Positions 51,270 to 60,533 of a stretch of 64,000 nucleotides of DNA are shown here, one piece after another (within the stretch, counting starts at the first letter, position 1; each line of letters begins with the position of its first letter). This DNA is from Sphingomonas_O antarctica. Its GTDB lineage: Bacteria > Pseudomonadota > Alphaproteobacteria > Sphingomonadales > Sphingomonadaceae. The stretch covers positions 201,036-265,035 of the forward strand of contig NZ_CBCRXM010000004.1 in assembly GCF_965137005.1 (NCBI RefSeq), in the 5' to 3' direction. A program made the position numbers and the translations under genes. The notes below the pieces were generated by a model, which did no database searches, was not told the DNA's origin, and saw nothing but the letters and a program-made list of their open reading frames with translations.

Positions 51270-54011
51270 TTAATTTGCGCTGCCCTCGGCCTCGTCGCCG
51301 CCGACGACCGCGCCGTCATCGGGTGCGAGTTCGGGCGTCCCATCGGTCAGCACCGCTTCGGCCTCTTCCTCGCCTTCCTCGATCCGCGCGGCTGAGACGA
51401 CGTGTTCGTTTTCGGCGACGCGGAACAGGATCACGCCCTGCGTATTGCGCCCCGTCACGCGCACCGAACCGACCGTAGTGCGGATCAACTTGGCCTGATC
51501 GGTGACCAGCATCAATTGCTCGCCATTATGCGCCGGGAAGCTGGCCACGACCGGGCCGTTGCGGTCCGAACTGACGATGTTGGTGATGCCCTGGCCACCG
51601 CGATTGGTGCGGCGATATTCGAACGCCGACGTGCGCTTGCCATAACCATTGGCGGTGACGGTGAGGATGAAGTCCTCGCCCGCCTCGAACTCGGCCATGC
51701 GCTCGGGCGACAATGTGACCTCGCGTTCGCCTTCCTTCCACGGCGCCGCTTTGAGGTAATCCTCGCGCTCCTGCGGGGTCGCCGTAAAGCCACGCAGCAC
51801 CGACATCGAAATCACTTCGTCGCCGGGGGCGAGCCGCGCGCCGCGTACGCCGGTCGAATCGCGGCTCTGGAATTCGCGCACATCGGTCGCCGCAAAGCGG
51901 ATCGCCTTGCCCTGCTTGGTCGCCAGCAACACGTCGTCAGCCTCGGTCAGCAACGACACGCCGATCAGGCGATCGTCGGAACCGTCCTCGAACCGCATCG
52001 CAATCTTGCCGCTGGTGCGGATATTGGCGAACGCATCCATCGAATTGCGCCGCACCGAACCCTTGGCGGTGGCGAACATCACGTGCAGATCGCCCCAGCT
52101 TGCCTCGTCCTCGGGCAATGGCAGGACAGTCGAAATCGCCTCGCCCGCCGCGAGCGGCAGCAGGTTGATCATCGGCCGGCCCTTGGTCGCGGGACCACCT
52201 TCGGGCAGGCGCCAGACCTTCATGCGATAGACCTTACCCTCGGTCGAAAAGAACAGCACCGGGGTGTGGGTCGACGTGACGAACAGATGCGTCACGGCAT
52301 CCTCGTCCTTGGTCGACATGCCCGCGCGACCCTTGCCGCCCTTATTCTGCGCGCGGAAGGTTTCGAGCGGGGTGCGCTTGATATAGCCGCCCATAGTCAC
52401 GGTCACGACCATGTCCTCGCGCTCGATCAGGTCTTCGTCCTCGATCCCGTCGGCCGAACCGGCGATTTCGGTGCGCCGCGGGGTGGCGAAGGCATCGCGC
52501 ACTTCGGTCAACTCGCCGCGCATGACGTCGTACAGCTTCACCCGGTCCGCGAGTATGCTAAGCAGTTCGGCAATACTATCTGCCAACGTGCGCAGCTCAG
52601 CACCGATTTCTTCGCGCCCCAGCCCGGTCAGCCGGTTGAGGCGCAGCTCGAGGATCGCGCGAACCTGCGTTTCCGACAGGCGATATTCGGCCTGATCGGC
52701 TTGCGGCTCGATCGCTTCGACCAACGCGATATACGGCGCGATTTCCCCGATCGGCCAGCTCCGCGCGAGCAGCTTTTCACGCGCATCGGCTGGGCTGGCG
52801 CTGCCGCGGATGATCCGCACCACTTCGTCGAGATTGGCAACGGCGGTCACCAGCCCGAGTAAGATGTGCGCCCGGTCGCGCGCCTTTGCGAGGCGGAATT
52901 TCGACCGCCGCGTGATCACCTCTTCGCGGAACTTGACGAATGCCTCGATCATGTCGCGCAGGTTGAGGAGTTCGGGCCGCCCGCCGCGGATCGCCAGCAT
53001 GTTGCAGGCGAAGAAGCCTTGCGCCGGAGTGTGCCGCCACAATTGGTTGAGCACGACTTCGGGGGTCGCATCGCGCTTCAGGTCGATGACGATGCGCACG
53101 CCTTCGCGGTTCGATTCGTCGCGGATATCGCTGACGCCCTCGACCCGTTTGTCCTTCGCGGCCTCGGCGATTTTTTCGACCAGCGCATTCTTGCCTTGCT
53201 GATACGGAATTTCGGTCAGGATGATCGAACGCCGGTCGCCGCGTCCTTCCTCCAGCTTGTGACGACTGCGCAGCACGACCGAACCACGCCCGCTGGCATA
53301 AGCCGAACGGATGCCGGTTTGGCCGAGGATGATGCCGCCGGTCGGGAAATCGGGCCCCTTGACGATCTCGTTAAGCTGTTCGACCGTCACTCCACCATCG
53401 TCGATATAGGCGAAACACGCGTCGATCACCTCGCCGAGGTTATGCGGTGGAATATTGGTCGCCATGCCGACCGCGATCCCGCCCGCGCCGTTGACCAGCA
53501 GGTTCGGGAAGCGGGCAGGGAGCACTTGCGGCTCGCGCTCGCTGGCGTCGTAATTGGGCTGGAAGGTGACAGTGTCTTCGTCGATGTCCGCGAGCAACGC
53601 CTCGGCCGGTTTGGCGAGGCGCGCCTCGGTGTAGCGCATCGCCGCGGGGGTGTCGGGATCCATCGACCCGAAATTGCCCTGACCGTCGATCAGGGGCACG
53701 CGCATCGCCCAATCCTGCGTCATGCGGGCGAGGGCGTCGTAGATCGAGCTGTCGCCGTGCGGGTGGTATTTACCCATCGCGTCACCGACGATGCGGGCGC
53801 ATTTGCGGTAAGCCTTGTTCGACGCAAAGCCGCTTTCATAGGCCGACCACAGGATGCGGCGGTGAACCGGCTTCAACCCGTCGCGCACGTCGGGCAACGC
53901 ACGCGCGACGATCACCGACATCGCATAATCGAGGTAGCTCGCCTTCATCTCGTCGACGATGTTGACGGGTGAAATGTCGGACGGGTCGGTGATCACGGGG
54001 GCGTCGGTCAT
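51270..54011 (-). CDS. gyrA: DNA gyrase subunit A
   Basis: A 913-residue topoisomerase subunit that cuts and rejoins DNA. Catalytic Tyr127 is in AAMRYTEARL. The quinolone-determining region KYHPHGDSSIYDALARM keeps Ser88 and Asp92, equivalent to E. coli Ser83 and Asp87. The C-terminal beta-pinwheel has the GyrA box QNKGGKG. The acidic tail (EEGEEEAEAVLTDG) is typical. ATG at 54011 is chosen to match the family N-terminus (ISPVNIVDEMKASYLDYAMSVI). Confidence 0.97.
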   Translation of the reverse strand: MTDAPVITDPSDISPVNIVDEMKASYLDYAMSVIVARALPDVRDGLKPVHRRILWSAYESGFASNKAYRKCARIVGDAMGKYHPHGDSSIYDALARMTQDWAMRVPLIDGQGNFGSMDPDTPAAMRYTEARLAKPAEALLADIDEDTVTFQPNYDASEREPQVLPARFPNLLVNGAGGIAVGMATNIPPHNLGEVIDACFAYIDDGGVTVEQLNEIVKGPDFPTGGIILGQTGIRSAYASGRGSVVLRSRHKLEEGRGDRRSIILTEIPYQQGKNALVEKIAEAAKDKRVEGVSDIRDESNREGVRIVIDLKRDATPEVVLNQLWRHTPAQGFFACNMLAIRGGRPELLNLRDMIEAFVKFREEVITRRSKFRLAKARDRAHILLGLVTAVANLDEVVRIIRGSASPADAREKLLARSWPIGEIAPYIALVEAIEPQADQAEYRLSETQVRAILELRLNRLTGLGREEIGAELRTLADSIAELLSILADRVKLYDVMRGELTEVRDAFATPRRTEIAGSADGIEDEDLIEREDMVVTVTMGGYIKRTPLETFRAQNKGGKGRAGMSTKDEDAVTHLFVTSTHTPVLFFSTEGKVYRMKVWRLPEGGPATKGRPMINLLPLAAGEAISTVLPLPEDEASWGDLHVMFATAKGSVRRNSMDAFANIRTSGKIAMRFEDGSDDRLIGVSLLTEADDVLLATKQGKAIRFAATDVREFQSRDSTGVRGARLAPGDEVISMSVLRGFTATPQEREDYLKAAPWKEGEREVTLSPERMAEFEAGEDFILTVTANGYGKRTSAFEYRRTNRGGQGITNIVSSDRNGPVVASFPAHNGEQLMLVTDQAKLIRTTVGSVRVTGRNTQGVILFRVAENEHVVSAARIEEGEEEAEAVLTDGTPELAPDDGAVVGGDEAEGSAN

Positions 54012-54203
54012 GGAGGTGAAATGAGACTCTCTTAGTGGTCTCCGCGCCCTAGCGCGCACACGCGCGCGAAGCCAGCAAAAGCACCCCGGGGAACATGCCG
54101 GTTCAAAGGCGGTTAAGGACCTGACCCGTCAATGGCGGCAACGCTTGTTTCGGCCCGCCCGCGAAGGTAGGCGCACGGGCAAAGGCTTTGAGGAGAGAAG
54201 ACA

Positions 54204-55460
54204 ATGAAGTTCGCATCGACGCTCGCTCTGGCGGTCGCCGCGCTTGCCGCCGGCAGCCCGGCGCTTGCCGCCAAGAAGGACGCGCCAGCTGCTGCCGCAC
54301 CAGCGGCGTTCCAACCGCAATTCAGCAAGCCGTTCCGCGCCGCCGCCGGACCGGTTCAGGCGGCGCTGAAGGCGCAGGATGCAGCGGGTGCAAAGACCCA
54401 GATCGACGCGCTCGAAGCCGTCGCCTCATCGCCTGACGAAAAGTTTTACGTCGCGCAGTTCCGCCTTTCGCTGGCCCAGATGACCAAGGACACGGCGGCA
54501 CAATCCAAGGCGTTGGATGACATGATCGCGAGCGGCAGTGCCGCGGTGAATGAGACGCCCGGCAAATACAATTATTACAGCGGTATATCGGCGTATCAGG
54601 CCAATGATTACGCCAAGGCGGCGATGCGCCTGAAGCCGGCGTCGGATGCCGGTTACAAGGCGGACGACCTCAATATCATGCTGGCGGATGCGAGCTTTCG
54701 CACCGGCCAGACGGCGCAGGGTACTGCCGCTGCGGACAAGGCGATCGCTGAAAAGAAGGCCGCTGGTCAGCCAGTACCCGAAGCCTGGTATCGCGTCGTC
54801 GTGTCGCAGACCTACAAGGCCAAGGACTATCCCACAACCAATCGCTATATGCGGCAGTTGATCTCGGCTTATCCGACCCCGACAAACTGGCGCGACGCGT
54901 TGGTTCTGTATCGTGACTCCGCAAAACTCGACCCAGCCACCGCAACCGACGTTTTTCGTCTGATGCGCGCAGCCAAGGCGCTCGATGGCGAGCGCGATTA
55001 TTATGAATACGCCCTCTACGTCGATCAACGCGGCCTGCCTGGCGAAGCCAAGGCGGTGATCGACGAAGGCTATGCGCTGGGAAAAGCGCCGCGCACCAGC
55101 AAGGCCTTGGCGGACATCTACGCCTCGTCCAGTTCCAAGGTAGCGGCTGACCGGGCGTCGCTTGCCTCTGCCGAAAAAGCGGCGGCGGCAGGCGCCAATG
55201 GTCGCGTCGCCGCGAATACCGGTGACGCCTATCTCGGCTATGGCGACGATGCCAAAGCAGCGACCCTTTATCGCCTCGCGCTGCAAAAGGGCGGTGTGGA
55301 TGTGGATGCGGTCAATACGCATCTGGGCATTGCCCTCGCGCGTCAGGGACAGGCGGCCGAAGCTAAGACTGTCTTCAGCCTCGTCAAAGGTCCGCGTGCC
55401 GAGATCGCAAATTACTGGATGACCTGGCTCGATCAGAAAGCAGGAACGCCCGCCGCGTAG
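54204..55460 (+). CDS. Exported tetratricopeptide-like protein
   Basis: A 418-residue protein with a signal peptide (MKFASTLALAVAALAAGSPALAA). The Ala-rich helical repeats of roughly 34-residue period include YYSGISAYQANDYAKAAMRLKPA, AWYRVVVSQTYKAKDYPTTNRYM and GDAYLGYGDDAKAATLYRLAL, the TPR pattern. No catalytic motif is visible; a periplasmic scaffold role is plausible. It is divergent from gyrA and followed by a strong hairpin that probably ends the transcript. Confidence 0.75.
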   Translation: MKFASTLALAVAALAAGSPALAAKKDAPAAAAPAAFQPQFSKPFRAAAGPVQAALKAQDAAGAKTQIDALEAVASSPDEKFYVAQFRLSLAQMTKDTAAQSKALDDMIASGSAAVNETPGKYNYYSGISAYQANDYAKAAMRLKPASDAGYKADDLNIMLADASFRTGQTAQGTAAADKAIAEKKAAGQPVPEAWYRVVVSQTYKAKDYPTTNRYMRQLISAYPTPTNWRDALVLYRDSAKLDPATATDVFRLMRAAKALDGERDYYEYALYVDQRGLPGEAKAVIDEGYALGKAPRTSKALADIYASSSSKVAADRASLASAEKAAAAGANGRVAANTGDAYLGYGDDAKAATLYRLALQKGGVDVDAVNTHLGIALARQGQAAEAKTVFSLVKGPRAEIANYWMTWLDQKAGTPAA

Positions 55461-55474
55461 CTGCGGTTGGATGT

Positions 55475-55511
55475 GCGACACGGGATTTACTCCCGTGTCG
55501 CCTTCGGCTTT
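55475..55511 (+). terminator. Hairpin after the TPR-like gene
   Basis: GCGACACGGGA-TTTAC-TCCCGTGTCGC, a perfect 11-bp stem (55475-55501), lies 14 bp after the stop codon. The following CTTCGGCTTT is only weakly T-rich, so rho-independent termination is likely but not certain. Confidence 0.6.
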
Positions 55512-55527
55512 AGGTGCGACGCGCGTG

Positions 55528-55601
55528 GGGCCTGTAGCTCAATTGGTTAGAGCCGGCCGCTCATAACGGCTTGGTTGCGGGTTCGAGTCCTGCCGGGCCC
55601 A
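55528..55601 (+). tRNA. tRNA with CAT anticodon, probably tRNA-Ile2 (lysidine type)
   Basis: A complete cloverleaf: acceptor GGGCCTG/CGGGCCC, D-arm GCTC-GAGC, anticodon stem closing the loop CTCATAA with CAT at 55562-55564, and T-arm GTTCGAGTC. The GGGCC acceptor stem matches the tRNA-Ile2 whose C34 is modified to lysidine by TilS, rather than elongator or initiator Met tRNAs. CCA is not encoded (ACCG follows the acceptor stem). Confidence 0.88.
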
Positions 55602-55722
55602 CCGCGCAGTTCGCGCACGGATTAGCGGAGCTAAGAGCGAGCCGCCCAATGCCGGACGGCGTCGCCATGCGACGACCGACAACGCGGCTTTGCCGCGGCG
55701 AGCAATCCGAGTCTGAATGCGC

Positions 55723-55740
55723 CGTGGCAGAGCCACGTCG
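55723..55740. repeat. Inverted copy of the GTGGCTYTGCCAC palindrome between tRNA genes
   Basis: CGTGGCAGAGCCACGTCG is the reverse complement, with one mismatch, of the repeat at 40961-40978. The 208-bp gap between the two tRNA genes also holds CGCGGCTTTGCCGCG (55683-55697), a related palindrome. No gene is apparent in this gap. Confidence 0.55.
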
Positions 55741-55808
55741 TCGATTAGCGTATGACGCCGTCGGCCGCGCTTGGCCGCCTCGACCGCTGCTGCGCTGCGG
55801 CCCGCGCG

Positions 55809-55886
<78 letters not shown>

Positions 55887-55998
55887 ACATCGAACAGGTA
55901 GGCGATGCTCCCGGCATCGTCTAGATCATGCGGGGCATGATCGACCTGATCGACGCCCTTGGCACGGTAAAGCTTGGATGGCCAGCGCACCACGCACG

Positions 55999-56029
55999 AA
56001 AAAGGGCGCCGGGGGTGCTCCCGACGCCC
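55999..56029 (-). terminator. Rho-independent terminator of the lipoprotein gene
   Basis: On the minus strand GGGCGTCGGG and CCCGGCGCCC form a GC-rich stem (56029-56004) followed at once by TTTTT (56003-55999). It lies 22 bp after the lipoprotein stop codon. Confidence 0.8.
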
Positions 56030-56050
56030 TCGAATTCGAAACCGAGAAGC

Positions 56051-56335
56051 TTACTTCTTGGCTGCGTCGTGGATCGCATCGGCCTTGTTGACCGAAGCAT
56101 CCTTCGCCGCGTCGGCCGCGTCGTGAAGGTTGTCGGCAGCATTGTCCGCAGCCGCTTCGCCGGCGGTGGTCGTCGCGTTGTCGGCAACCGCTTCCATGTT
56201 CTCGCCGGCATTGTCCAGCGCGGCTTCCTGGTTGTCACCAGCAGCCAGCGTGGCGTTTTCAGCCGGGGTCTTCTTCTCGCACGCGCCGAGCGTCATCAGG
56301 CCGGCGGCGCCGAGGATCAGGACCAATTTCTTCAT
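56051..56335 (-). CDS. Small lipoprotein, Ala/Asn/Asp-rich
   Basis: A 94-residue protein with a lipoprotein signal peptide MKKLVLILGAAGLMTLGAC; the lipobox LGAC places the lipidated Cys at 19. The rest is a low-complexity Ala/Asp/Asn-rich helix with heptad-like ADNA repeats (EAVADNATTTAGEAAADNAAD). It resembles small entericidin- or Lpp-like outer-membrane lipoproteins but has no C-terminal Lys-Tyr-Arg for peptidoglycan linkage, ending DAAKK. A terminator follows directly. Confidence 0.8.
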   Translation of the reverse strand: MKKLVLILGAAGLMTLGACEKKTPAENATLAAGDNQEAALDNAGENMEAVADNATTTAGEAAADNAADNLHDAADAAKDASVNKADAIHDAAKK

Positions 56336-56441
56336 AGCGTATTCCCCTGTGGGTTATGCAGTGCGCGCTCGGCCCTTGCCGCCGCGGTCGGTTGAATGAC
56401 GGGTGGAGAAACGCGCGTCAATACGGATGGTTGCAGTCGCA

Positions 56442-57818
56442 TTACGGCTTTGGCGCGGGCGCCAGCGCTTCCGGCGCATTGGCCACAACCGCCAGCATCG
56501 CCGTCCACGCCGCGACATTCTGGCGCAACTGAACCGGATCGATCCGGTCGAGCGTATCGTCGGCAGAATGGTGCGTGTCGAAATAACGCGTGCCGTCCTG
56601 ACGCAGATCGACGACCCAGGCACCCTTGGCGATCGTGGCCTCGACGTCGGAACCGCCATGCGCCTCGCCTGGTCCCGCAGCGATACCCAATGGCGCGAGC
56701 GCTTCGGCGAGGCGCGCCTTGATCCCTGCAGCCGCCGGCGGCAGCTTGGTGTTGAATTGCCACACGCGATCCGCGCCGAAATCCGATTCGGCGGCGAACA
56801 CATTATTGTCGGCACCGTGCGACTGTTGGTAGCCATCGCCGTCGCGCCCGCCGCCGATTTCTTCCGAGCCGAACCACACGACGCGGATCGTCCGCCGCGG
56901 CTTGATCCCTGAATCGAGGATGTGCTTGGCAGCGGCGGTGGTGATCGCCACGCCCGCGCCATCGTCGATCGCGCCGGTCGCCAGATCCCAGCTGTCGAGA
57001 TGCCCGCCGATCACGACGACGCCCGCCGCCGGATCGCTGCCCGGGATTTCCGCAACGACTTGTCCCGAGGTCAGCACGCCAGCGTTGCGTGGGGTCAGCG
57101 TCAGATGGATTCGCACTGGCCCGCGCGTCGTCAGCCGCTCGATCAGCTCCGCATCGGGCACCGACAGTGCTGCGGCGGGGATGGGGGCAACGCCCTTGGC
57201 GAAATTCGTCACCCCGGTGTGCGGCATGCGGTGATGATCGCTGCCGACCGAACGGATCAGGATCGCCACCGCACCCTTCGACGCGGCAACCCCCGGCCCG
57301 GCAAAGCGGATTGGCCCGAACGCGCCATAGCTCGATCCATCCTGCGTTGGGGCCATGCGATGCGTGACGAAGGCGATCTTGCCCTTCAGGCTCCCCGCCG
57401 GTGCCGCCTGGAGCTGCGCCAGGCTGTCGAACCGCACTATCTCCGCGGTAATCCCGCCCGCCGGTGTCGCGCCGCTGCGGCCCAGCGCGGCCAGTGCCAG
57501 CCGCTGCGGATTCGGCCCGACGATTTCGCCCGCTTCCTCGCCGCGCACCCAGCCGTCGATCTTGAACTCGTCGATATGCACATTGGCAAAACCCAGTGCC
57601 TTGAGCTTTGCGACTCCCCACTCGCGCGCATGGCGTTCGGCCACCGATCCTGCGGGCCGTGCTCCGATTTCGGAAGTCAGCCCCTCGACCAGATCCCACG
57701 CCACCGTGTCGTTCAAAGCACCATCACGCAGCTGCGCGACGGCGGCGGCATCGGGCGCGGTCTGCGCCATCAAAGGAAAGTGCAGGGCGGCAAGCGCAAG
57801 CGCGACGAGTCTCTTCAT
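56442..57818 (-). CDS. Exported M28 family metallopeptidase
   Basis: A 458-residue zinc aminopeptidase or carboxypeptidase-like protein with a signal peptide (MKRLVALALAALHFPLMAQ). A PA-type insert precedes the catalytic domain. Zinc ligands and catalytic acids appear in VIGGHLDSWDLATGAIDDGAG, WFGSEEIGGG, GGSDVEATIAKG and FDTHHSADDT. It is most like glutamate carboxypeptidase or plasma carboxypeptidase-type M28 proteins. ATG at 57818 gives the signal peptide. It is divergent from ettA with a 215-bp gap. Confidence 0.9.
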   Translation of the reverse strand: MKRLVALALAALHFPLMAQTAPDAAAVAQLRDGALNDTVAWDLVEGLTSEIGARPAGSVAERHAREWGVAKLKALGFANVHIDEFKIDGWVRGEEAGEIVGPNPQRLALAALGRSGATPAGGITAEIVRFDSLAQLQAAPAGSLKGKIAFVTHRMAPTQDGSSYGAFGPIRFAGPGVAASKGAVAILIRSVGSDHHRMPHTGVTNFAKGVAPIPAAALSVPDAELIERLTTRGPVRIHLTLTPRNAGVLTSGQVVAEIPGSDPAAGVVVIGGHLDSWDLATGAIDDGAGVAITTAAAKHILDSGIKPRRTIRVVWFGSEEIGGGRDGDGYQQSHGADNNVFAAESDFGADRVWQFNTKLPPAAAGIKARLAEALAPLGIAAGPGEAHGGSDVEATIAKGAWVVDLRQDGTRYFDTHHSADDTLDRIDPVQLRQNVAAWTAMLAVVANAPEALAPAPKP

Positions 57819-58033
57819 GCCGCAGTCGCTAGCCAGCGCGGCAGGCAAAGGGAAGGCGTGTTCACGCGAAGGCGTGAAGCCGCGAAGAAGATGCATTCCT
57901 TCGCGGTTTCGCGCCTTTGCGTGAATCAGGTTTCCTGCTGCCCACGGCGCCTCGACGTTTGCCAAAAAGCGCCTCGCGCCCTACATGTGCGGTAAGCGAT
58001 TTCCCACATCACCGAACCGAAAGACCCGACCCG

Positions 58034-59713
58034 ATGGCCGCGCAATACGCCTATGTCATGAAGGACATGACCAAGACTTTCCCGGGCGCGCAAAAGCCCG
58101 TGTTGAGCAACATCTCGCTGCAATTCTATCAGGACGCCAAGATCGGCATCGTCGGCCCCAACGGCGTCGGCAAATCGACACTGATGAAGATCATGGCCGG
58201 CATCGACACCGATTTCACCGGTGAAGCCTGGCCCGGCGAGAACATCACCGTCGGCTATCTGGCGCAGGAACCGCAGCTCGATCCGACCAAGAACGTCCTC
58301 GAAAACGTCAAGGACGGCGCGCGCGAAACGGCCGACATGGTCGATCGGTTCAACGCCATTTCGGCGGAGATGGGCGATCCGCAGGACGATACCGATTTCG
58401 ACGCGCTGATGGCCGAAATGGGTGAGCTTCAGGAAAAGATCGACGCGGTCGATGGCTGGACGCTCGACAACCAGCTCGAGATCGCGATGGAGGCGCTGCG
58501 CTGCCCGCCGTCCGACGCGCCGGTCGAAAACCTGTCAGGCGGTGAACGCCGCCGCGTCGCGCTCACCCGGCTGCTGATCCAGAAGCCGTCGATCCTGCTG
58601 CTCGACGAACCGACCAACCATCTCGACGCCGAAAGCGTCCAGTGGCTCGAAAACCATTTGAAGGAATATCCCGGCAACGTGCTGATGATCACGCACGACC
58701 GCTACTTCCTCGACAATGTCGTCAACTGGATCCTCGAACTCGATCGCGGGCGTTACTATCCATACGAAGGAAACTACTCCACCTATCTGGAAAAGAAGGC
58801 AAAACGTCTCGAACAGGAAGACCGCGAGGACGAGGGTCGCCAGAAAGCGATCAAGGACGAACTCGACTGGATTCGCCAATCGCCCAAGGCGCGCCAGACC
58901 AAGTCGAAGGCGCGTATCCGCGCGTTCGACGAACTGGTCGAGAAGCAGGGCGAACGCCGTGCGGGTGCCAACCAGATCCTCATCCAGATCCCCGAACGCC
59001 TCGGCGGCAAGGTGATCGAGGTGAAGGGCGTCAGCAAGGCGTATGACGACAAGCTCCTGTTCGAGGACCTGTCCTTCACGCTCCCGCCCGGCGGCATCGT
59101 CGGCGTCATCGGCGCGAACGGCGCGGGCAAATCGACGCTGTTCAAGCTGATCACCGGCCAGGAAACCCCCGATACCGGCAGTGTCGATATCGGCCCGACC
59201 GTCCATCTCGGCTATGTCGACCAGTCACGTGACGCGCTCGATCCGGGCAAGAACGTGTGGGAAGAAGTCAGCCAGGGCGCCGACCGCTTCACCTTCGGCA
59301 AGGCCGAGGTGAACACCCGCGCGTACGTCGGCGCGTTTAACTTCAAGGGCACCGACCAGCAGAAGAAAGTCGGCCAGCTATCCGGCGGCGAACGCAACCG
59401 CGTCCACATGGCCAAGATGCTGGCGACCGGCGGCAACGTCCTGCTGCTCGACGAACCGACCAACGACCTCGACGTCGAAACCCTCCGCGCATTGGAGGAG
59501 GCGCTAGAAAGCTTCGCCGGCTGCGCCGTGGTCATCAGCCACGACCGCTTCTTCCTCGACCGCCTCGCGACGCACATTTTGGCGTTCGAAGGTAACAGCC
59601 ACGTCGAATGGTTCGAAGGCAATTTCGAGAGTTATGAAGAAGACAAACGGCGCCGTCTGGGTGATGCGGCGGATCGACCGACGCGGGTGGCGTATAAGAA
59701 GCTGACGCGGTAA
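58034..59713 (+). CDS. ettA: Energy-dependent translational throttle protein EttA (ABC-F)
   Basis: A 559-residue ribosome-binding ABC-F ATPase without membrane segments. It has two nucleotide domains: Walker A GPNGVGKST and GANGAGKST, signatures LSGGERRRVALTRLL and LSGGERNRVHMAKML, Walker B ILLLDEPTNHLDAES and VLLLDEPTNDLDVET. The linker and arm region (YSTYLEKKAKRLEQEDRED ... WIRQSPKARQTKSKARI) is the EttA form. ATG at 58034 begins the conserved MAAQYAYVMKDM. Confidence 0.95.
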   Translation: MAAQYAYVMKDMTKTFPGAQKPVLSNISLQFYQDAKIGIVGPNGVGKSTLMKIMAGIDTDFTGEAWPGENITVGYLAQEPQLDPTKNVLENVKDGARETADMVDRFNAISAEMGDPQDDTDFDALMAEMGELQEKIDAVDGWTLDNQLEIAMEALRCPPSDAPVENLSGGERRRVALTRLLIQKPSILLLDEPTNHLDAESVQWLENHLKEYPGNVLMITHDRYFLDNVVNWILELDRGRYYPYEGNYSTYLEKKAKRLEQEDREDEGRQKAIKDELDWIRQSPKARQTKSKARIRAFDELVEKQGERRAGANQILIQIPERLGGKVIEVKGVSKAYDDKLLFEDLSFTLPPGGIVGVIGANGAGKSTLFKLITGQETPDTGSVDIGPTVHLGYVDQSRDALDPGKNVWEEVSQGADRFTFGKAEVNTRAYVGAFNFKGTDQQKKVGQLSGGERNRVHMAKMLATGGNVLLLDEPTNDLDVETLRALEEALESFAGCAVVISHDRFFLDRLATHILAFEGNSHVEWFEGNFESYEEDKRRRLGDAADRPTRVAYKKLTR

Positions 59714-59720
59714 TCGCCGC

Positions 59721-60164
59721 TCAAAAGGTTTCCGCAGGTAAGATCGGCGCCTTTTTCAAATGCACGTCACCCTTACCTATAATGGTCAGGGTAACCCCTT
59801 CGCCTGCTTGTAGCAATTTTCCAACCGTTGCATCGTCAAATCCCTTAATCGGAATGGCATTTATGTGGGAAATCACCATGCCTGACACGATACCAGCAGA
59901 TGATGCTGCACTTCCTGGCTCCACTGCCCCGATATATGCGCCATCGGGCACCGCTTTAAATGCGATTCCAAGTCGAGGTTTGGACGGATCGATAGGAACG
60001 GCGGCTGCCTGTTGAGCAGACATTGGCGGCAATAAGCCTTGGGCGATCGCTTTCTCGCATCCTATGCCGACAAAGTCGTAATCTCCGGAACCAACCTCAG
60101 AATAAACGATACGGCTGTTATTATAGACGACCACAAAACGCCGCGCGCCGACATAGCCACCCAT
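59721..60164 (-). pseudogene. 3' fragment of an exported PDZ-domain protein gene split by an IS1595-family element
   Basis: The 147-codon frame begins MGGYVGARRFVVVYN and contains a PDZ domain at about residues 65-140 (LGIAFKAVPDGAYIGAVEPGSAASSAGIVSGMVI). Its apparent ATG at 60164 is an internal codon. Joining the sequence across the element (one copy of TACGGTTT) continues the 5' fragment at 62893-63178 in frame as VNGKNR-MGGYVG, giving a 242-residue exported protein. As it stands this fragment lacks the signal peptide and is unlikely to reach the periplasm. The original function is unknown. Confidence 0.9.
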
Positions 60165-60171
60165 ACGGTTT
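60164..60171. repeat. Left target-site duplication TACGGTTT
   Basis: The same eight bases lie at 62893-62900, immediately outside the other end of the element. An 8-bp duplication is characteristic of the IS1595 family. Confidence 0.95.
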
Positions 60172-60194
60172 CCCGATTATCCCTTTCACACACC
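60172..60194 (+). repeat. Left terminal inverted repeat of the IS1595-family element
   Basis: Begins CCCGATTATCCC and ends ACACACC; pairs with 62870-62892 at 21 of 23 positions. The stop codon of the first passenger gene begins at its inner edge (60194). Confidence 0.93.
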
Positions 60195-60472
60195 TAGGGG
60201 CGGGCGGCATTTCCAACAAAGTCCAGTTCCAGTTTTAGCCGTTGCGCGTTTCTCGCGAGCCAGCTGATTGTGCACTCTACCGCAGCTTTGGTATTGTGCC
60301 GACCGATCACAAGCATCGCTTCACGGTCGTCCAGCGGATCGTGTCGAATGTCCTTTGCCCGACAGCGTCGTGCCGCTTGCGTTGCCTCCGCTGCGCTGGC
60401 GTTCGATCCCCGCACGTTCATCAATTCGGGATAGCCGGCCAAAGCCGCCGCCATTGCCAGTAGCCCGATCAT
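60194..60472 (-). CDS. IS passenger: small exported hypothetical protein
   Basis: A 92-residue protein with a hydrophobic N-terminus (MIGLLAMAAALAGYPELMN) that could be a signal or anchor, then a soluble part AEATQAARRCRAKDIRHD and VIGRHNTKAAVECTISWLARNAQRLKLELDF. No family is recognised. The stop codon coincides with the inner edge of the left terminal repeat, as expected for a cassette packed against the element end. It is divergent from the three plus-strand passengers. An earlier in-frame ATG at 60526 is possible. Whether it is expressed is uncertain. Confidence 0.5.
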   Translation of the reverse strand: MIGLLAMAAALAGYPELMNVRGSNASAAEATQAARRCRAKDIRHDPLDDREAMLVIGRHNTKAAVECTISWLARNAQRLKLELDFVGNAARP

Positions 60473-60533
60473 AGATGCCCCCTGATTGTCCCTGACTCGC
60501 ATAGCAGCGCGACAGCCCTTATGCATCCCGTCG

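Noticed and set aside
54012..54203. Promoter or regulatory RNA in the gyrA / TPR-like divergent gap
   Set aside because: 192 bp without a clear hairpin, operator or conserved RNA motif that I could support.
57819..58033. Small gene in the M28 peptidase / ettA divergent gap
   Set aside because: Only in-frame extensions of the flanking genes are open. A short Arg/Ala-rich repeat (TTCACGCGAAGGCGTGAA) is present, but no start with a ribosome site.
59721..60164. Independent cytosolic PDZ protein starting at ATG 60164
   Set aside because: The ATG is an internal codon. The fragment joins in frame to the signal-peptide fragment at 62893-63178 once the IS element and one TACGGTTT copy are removed.
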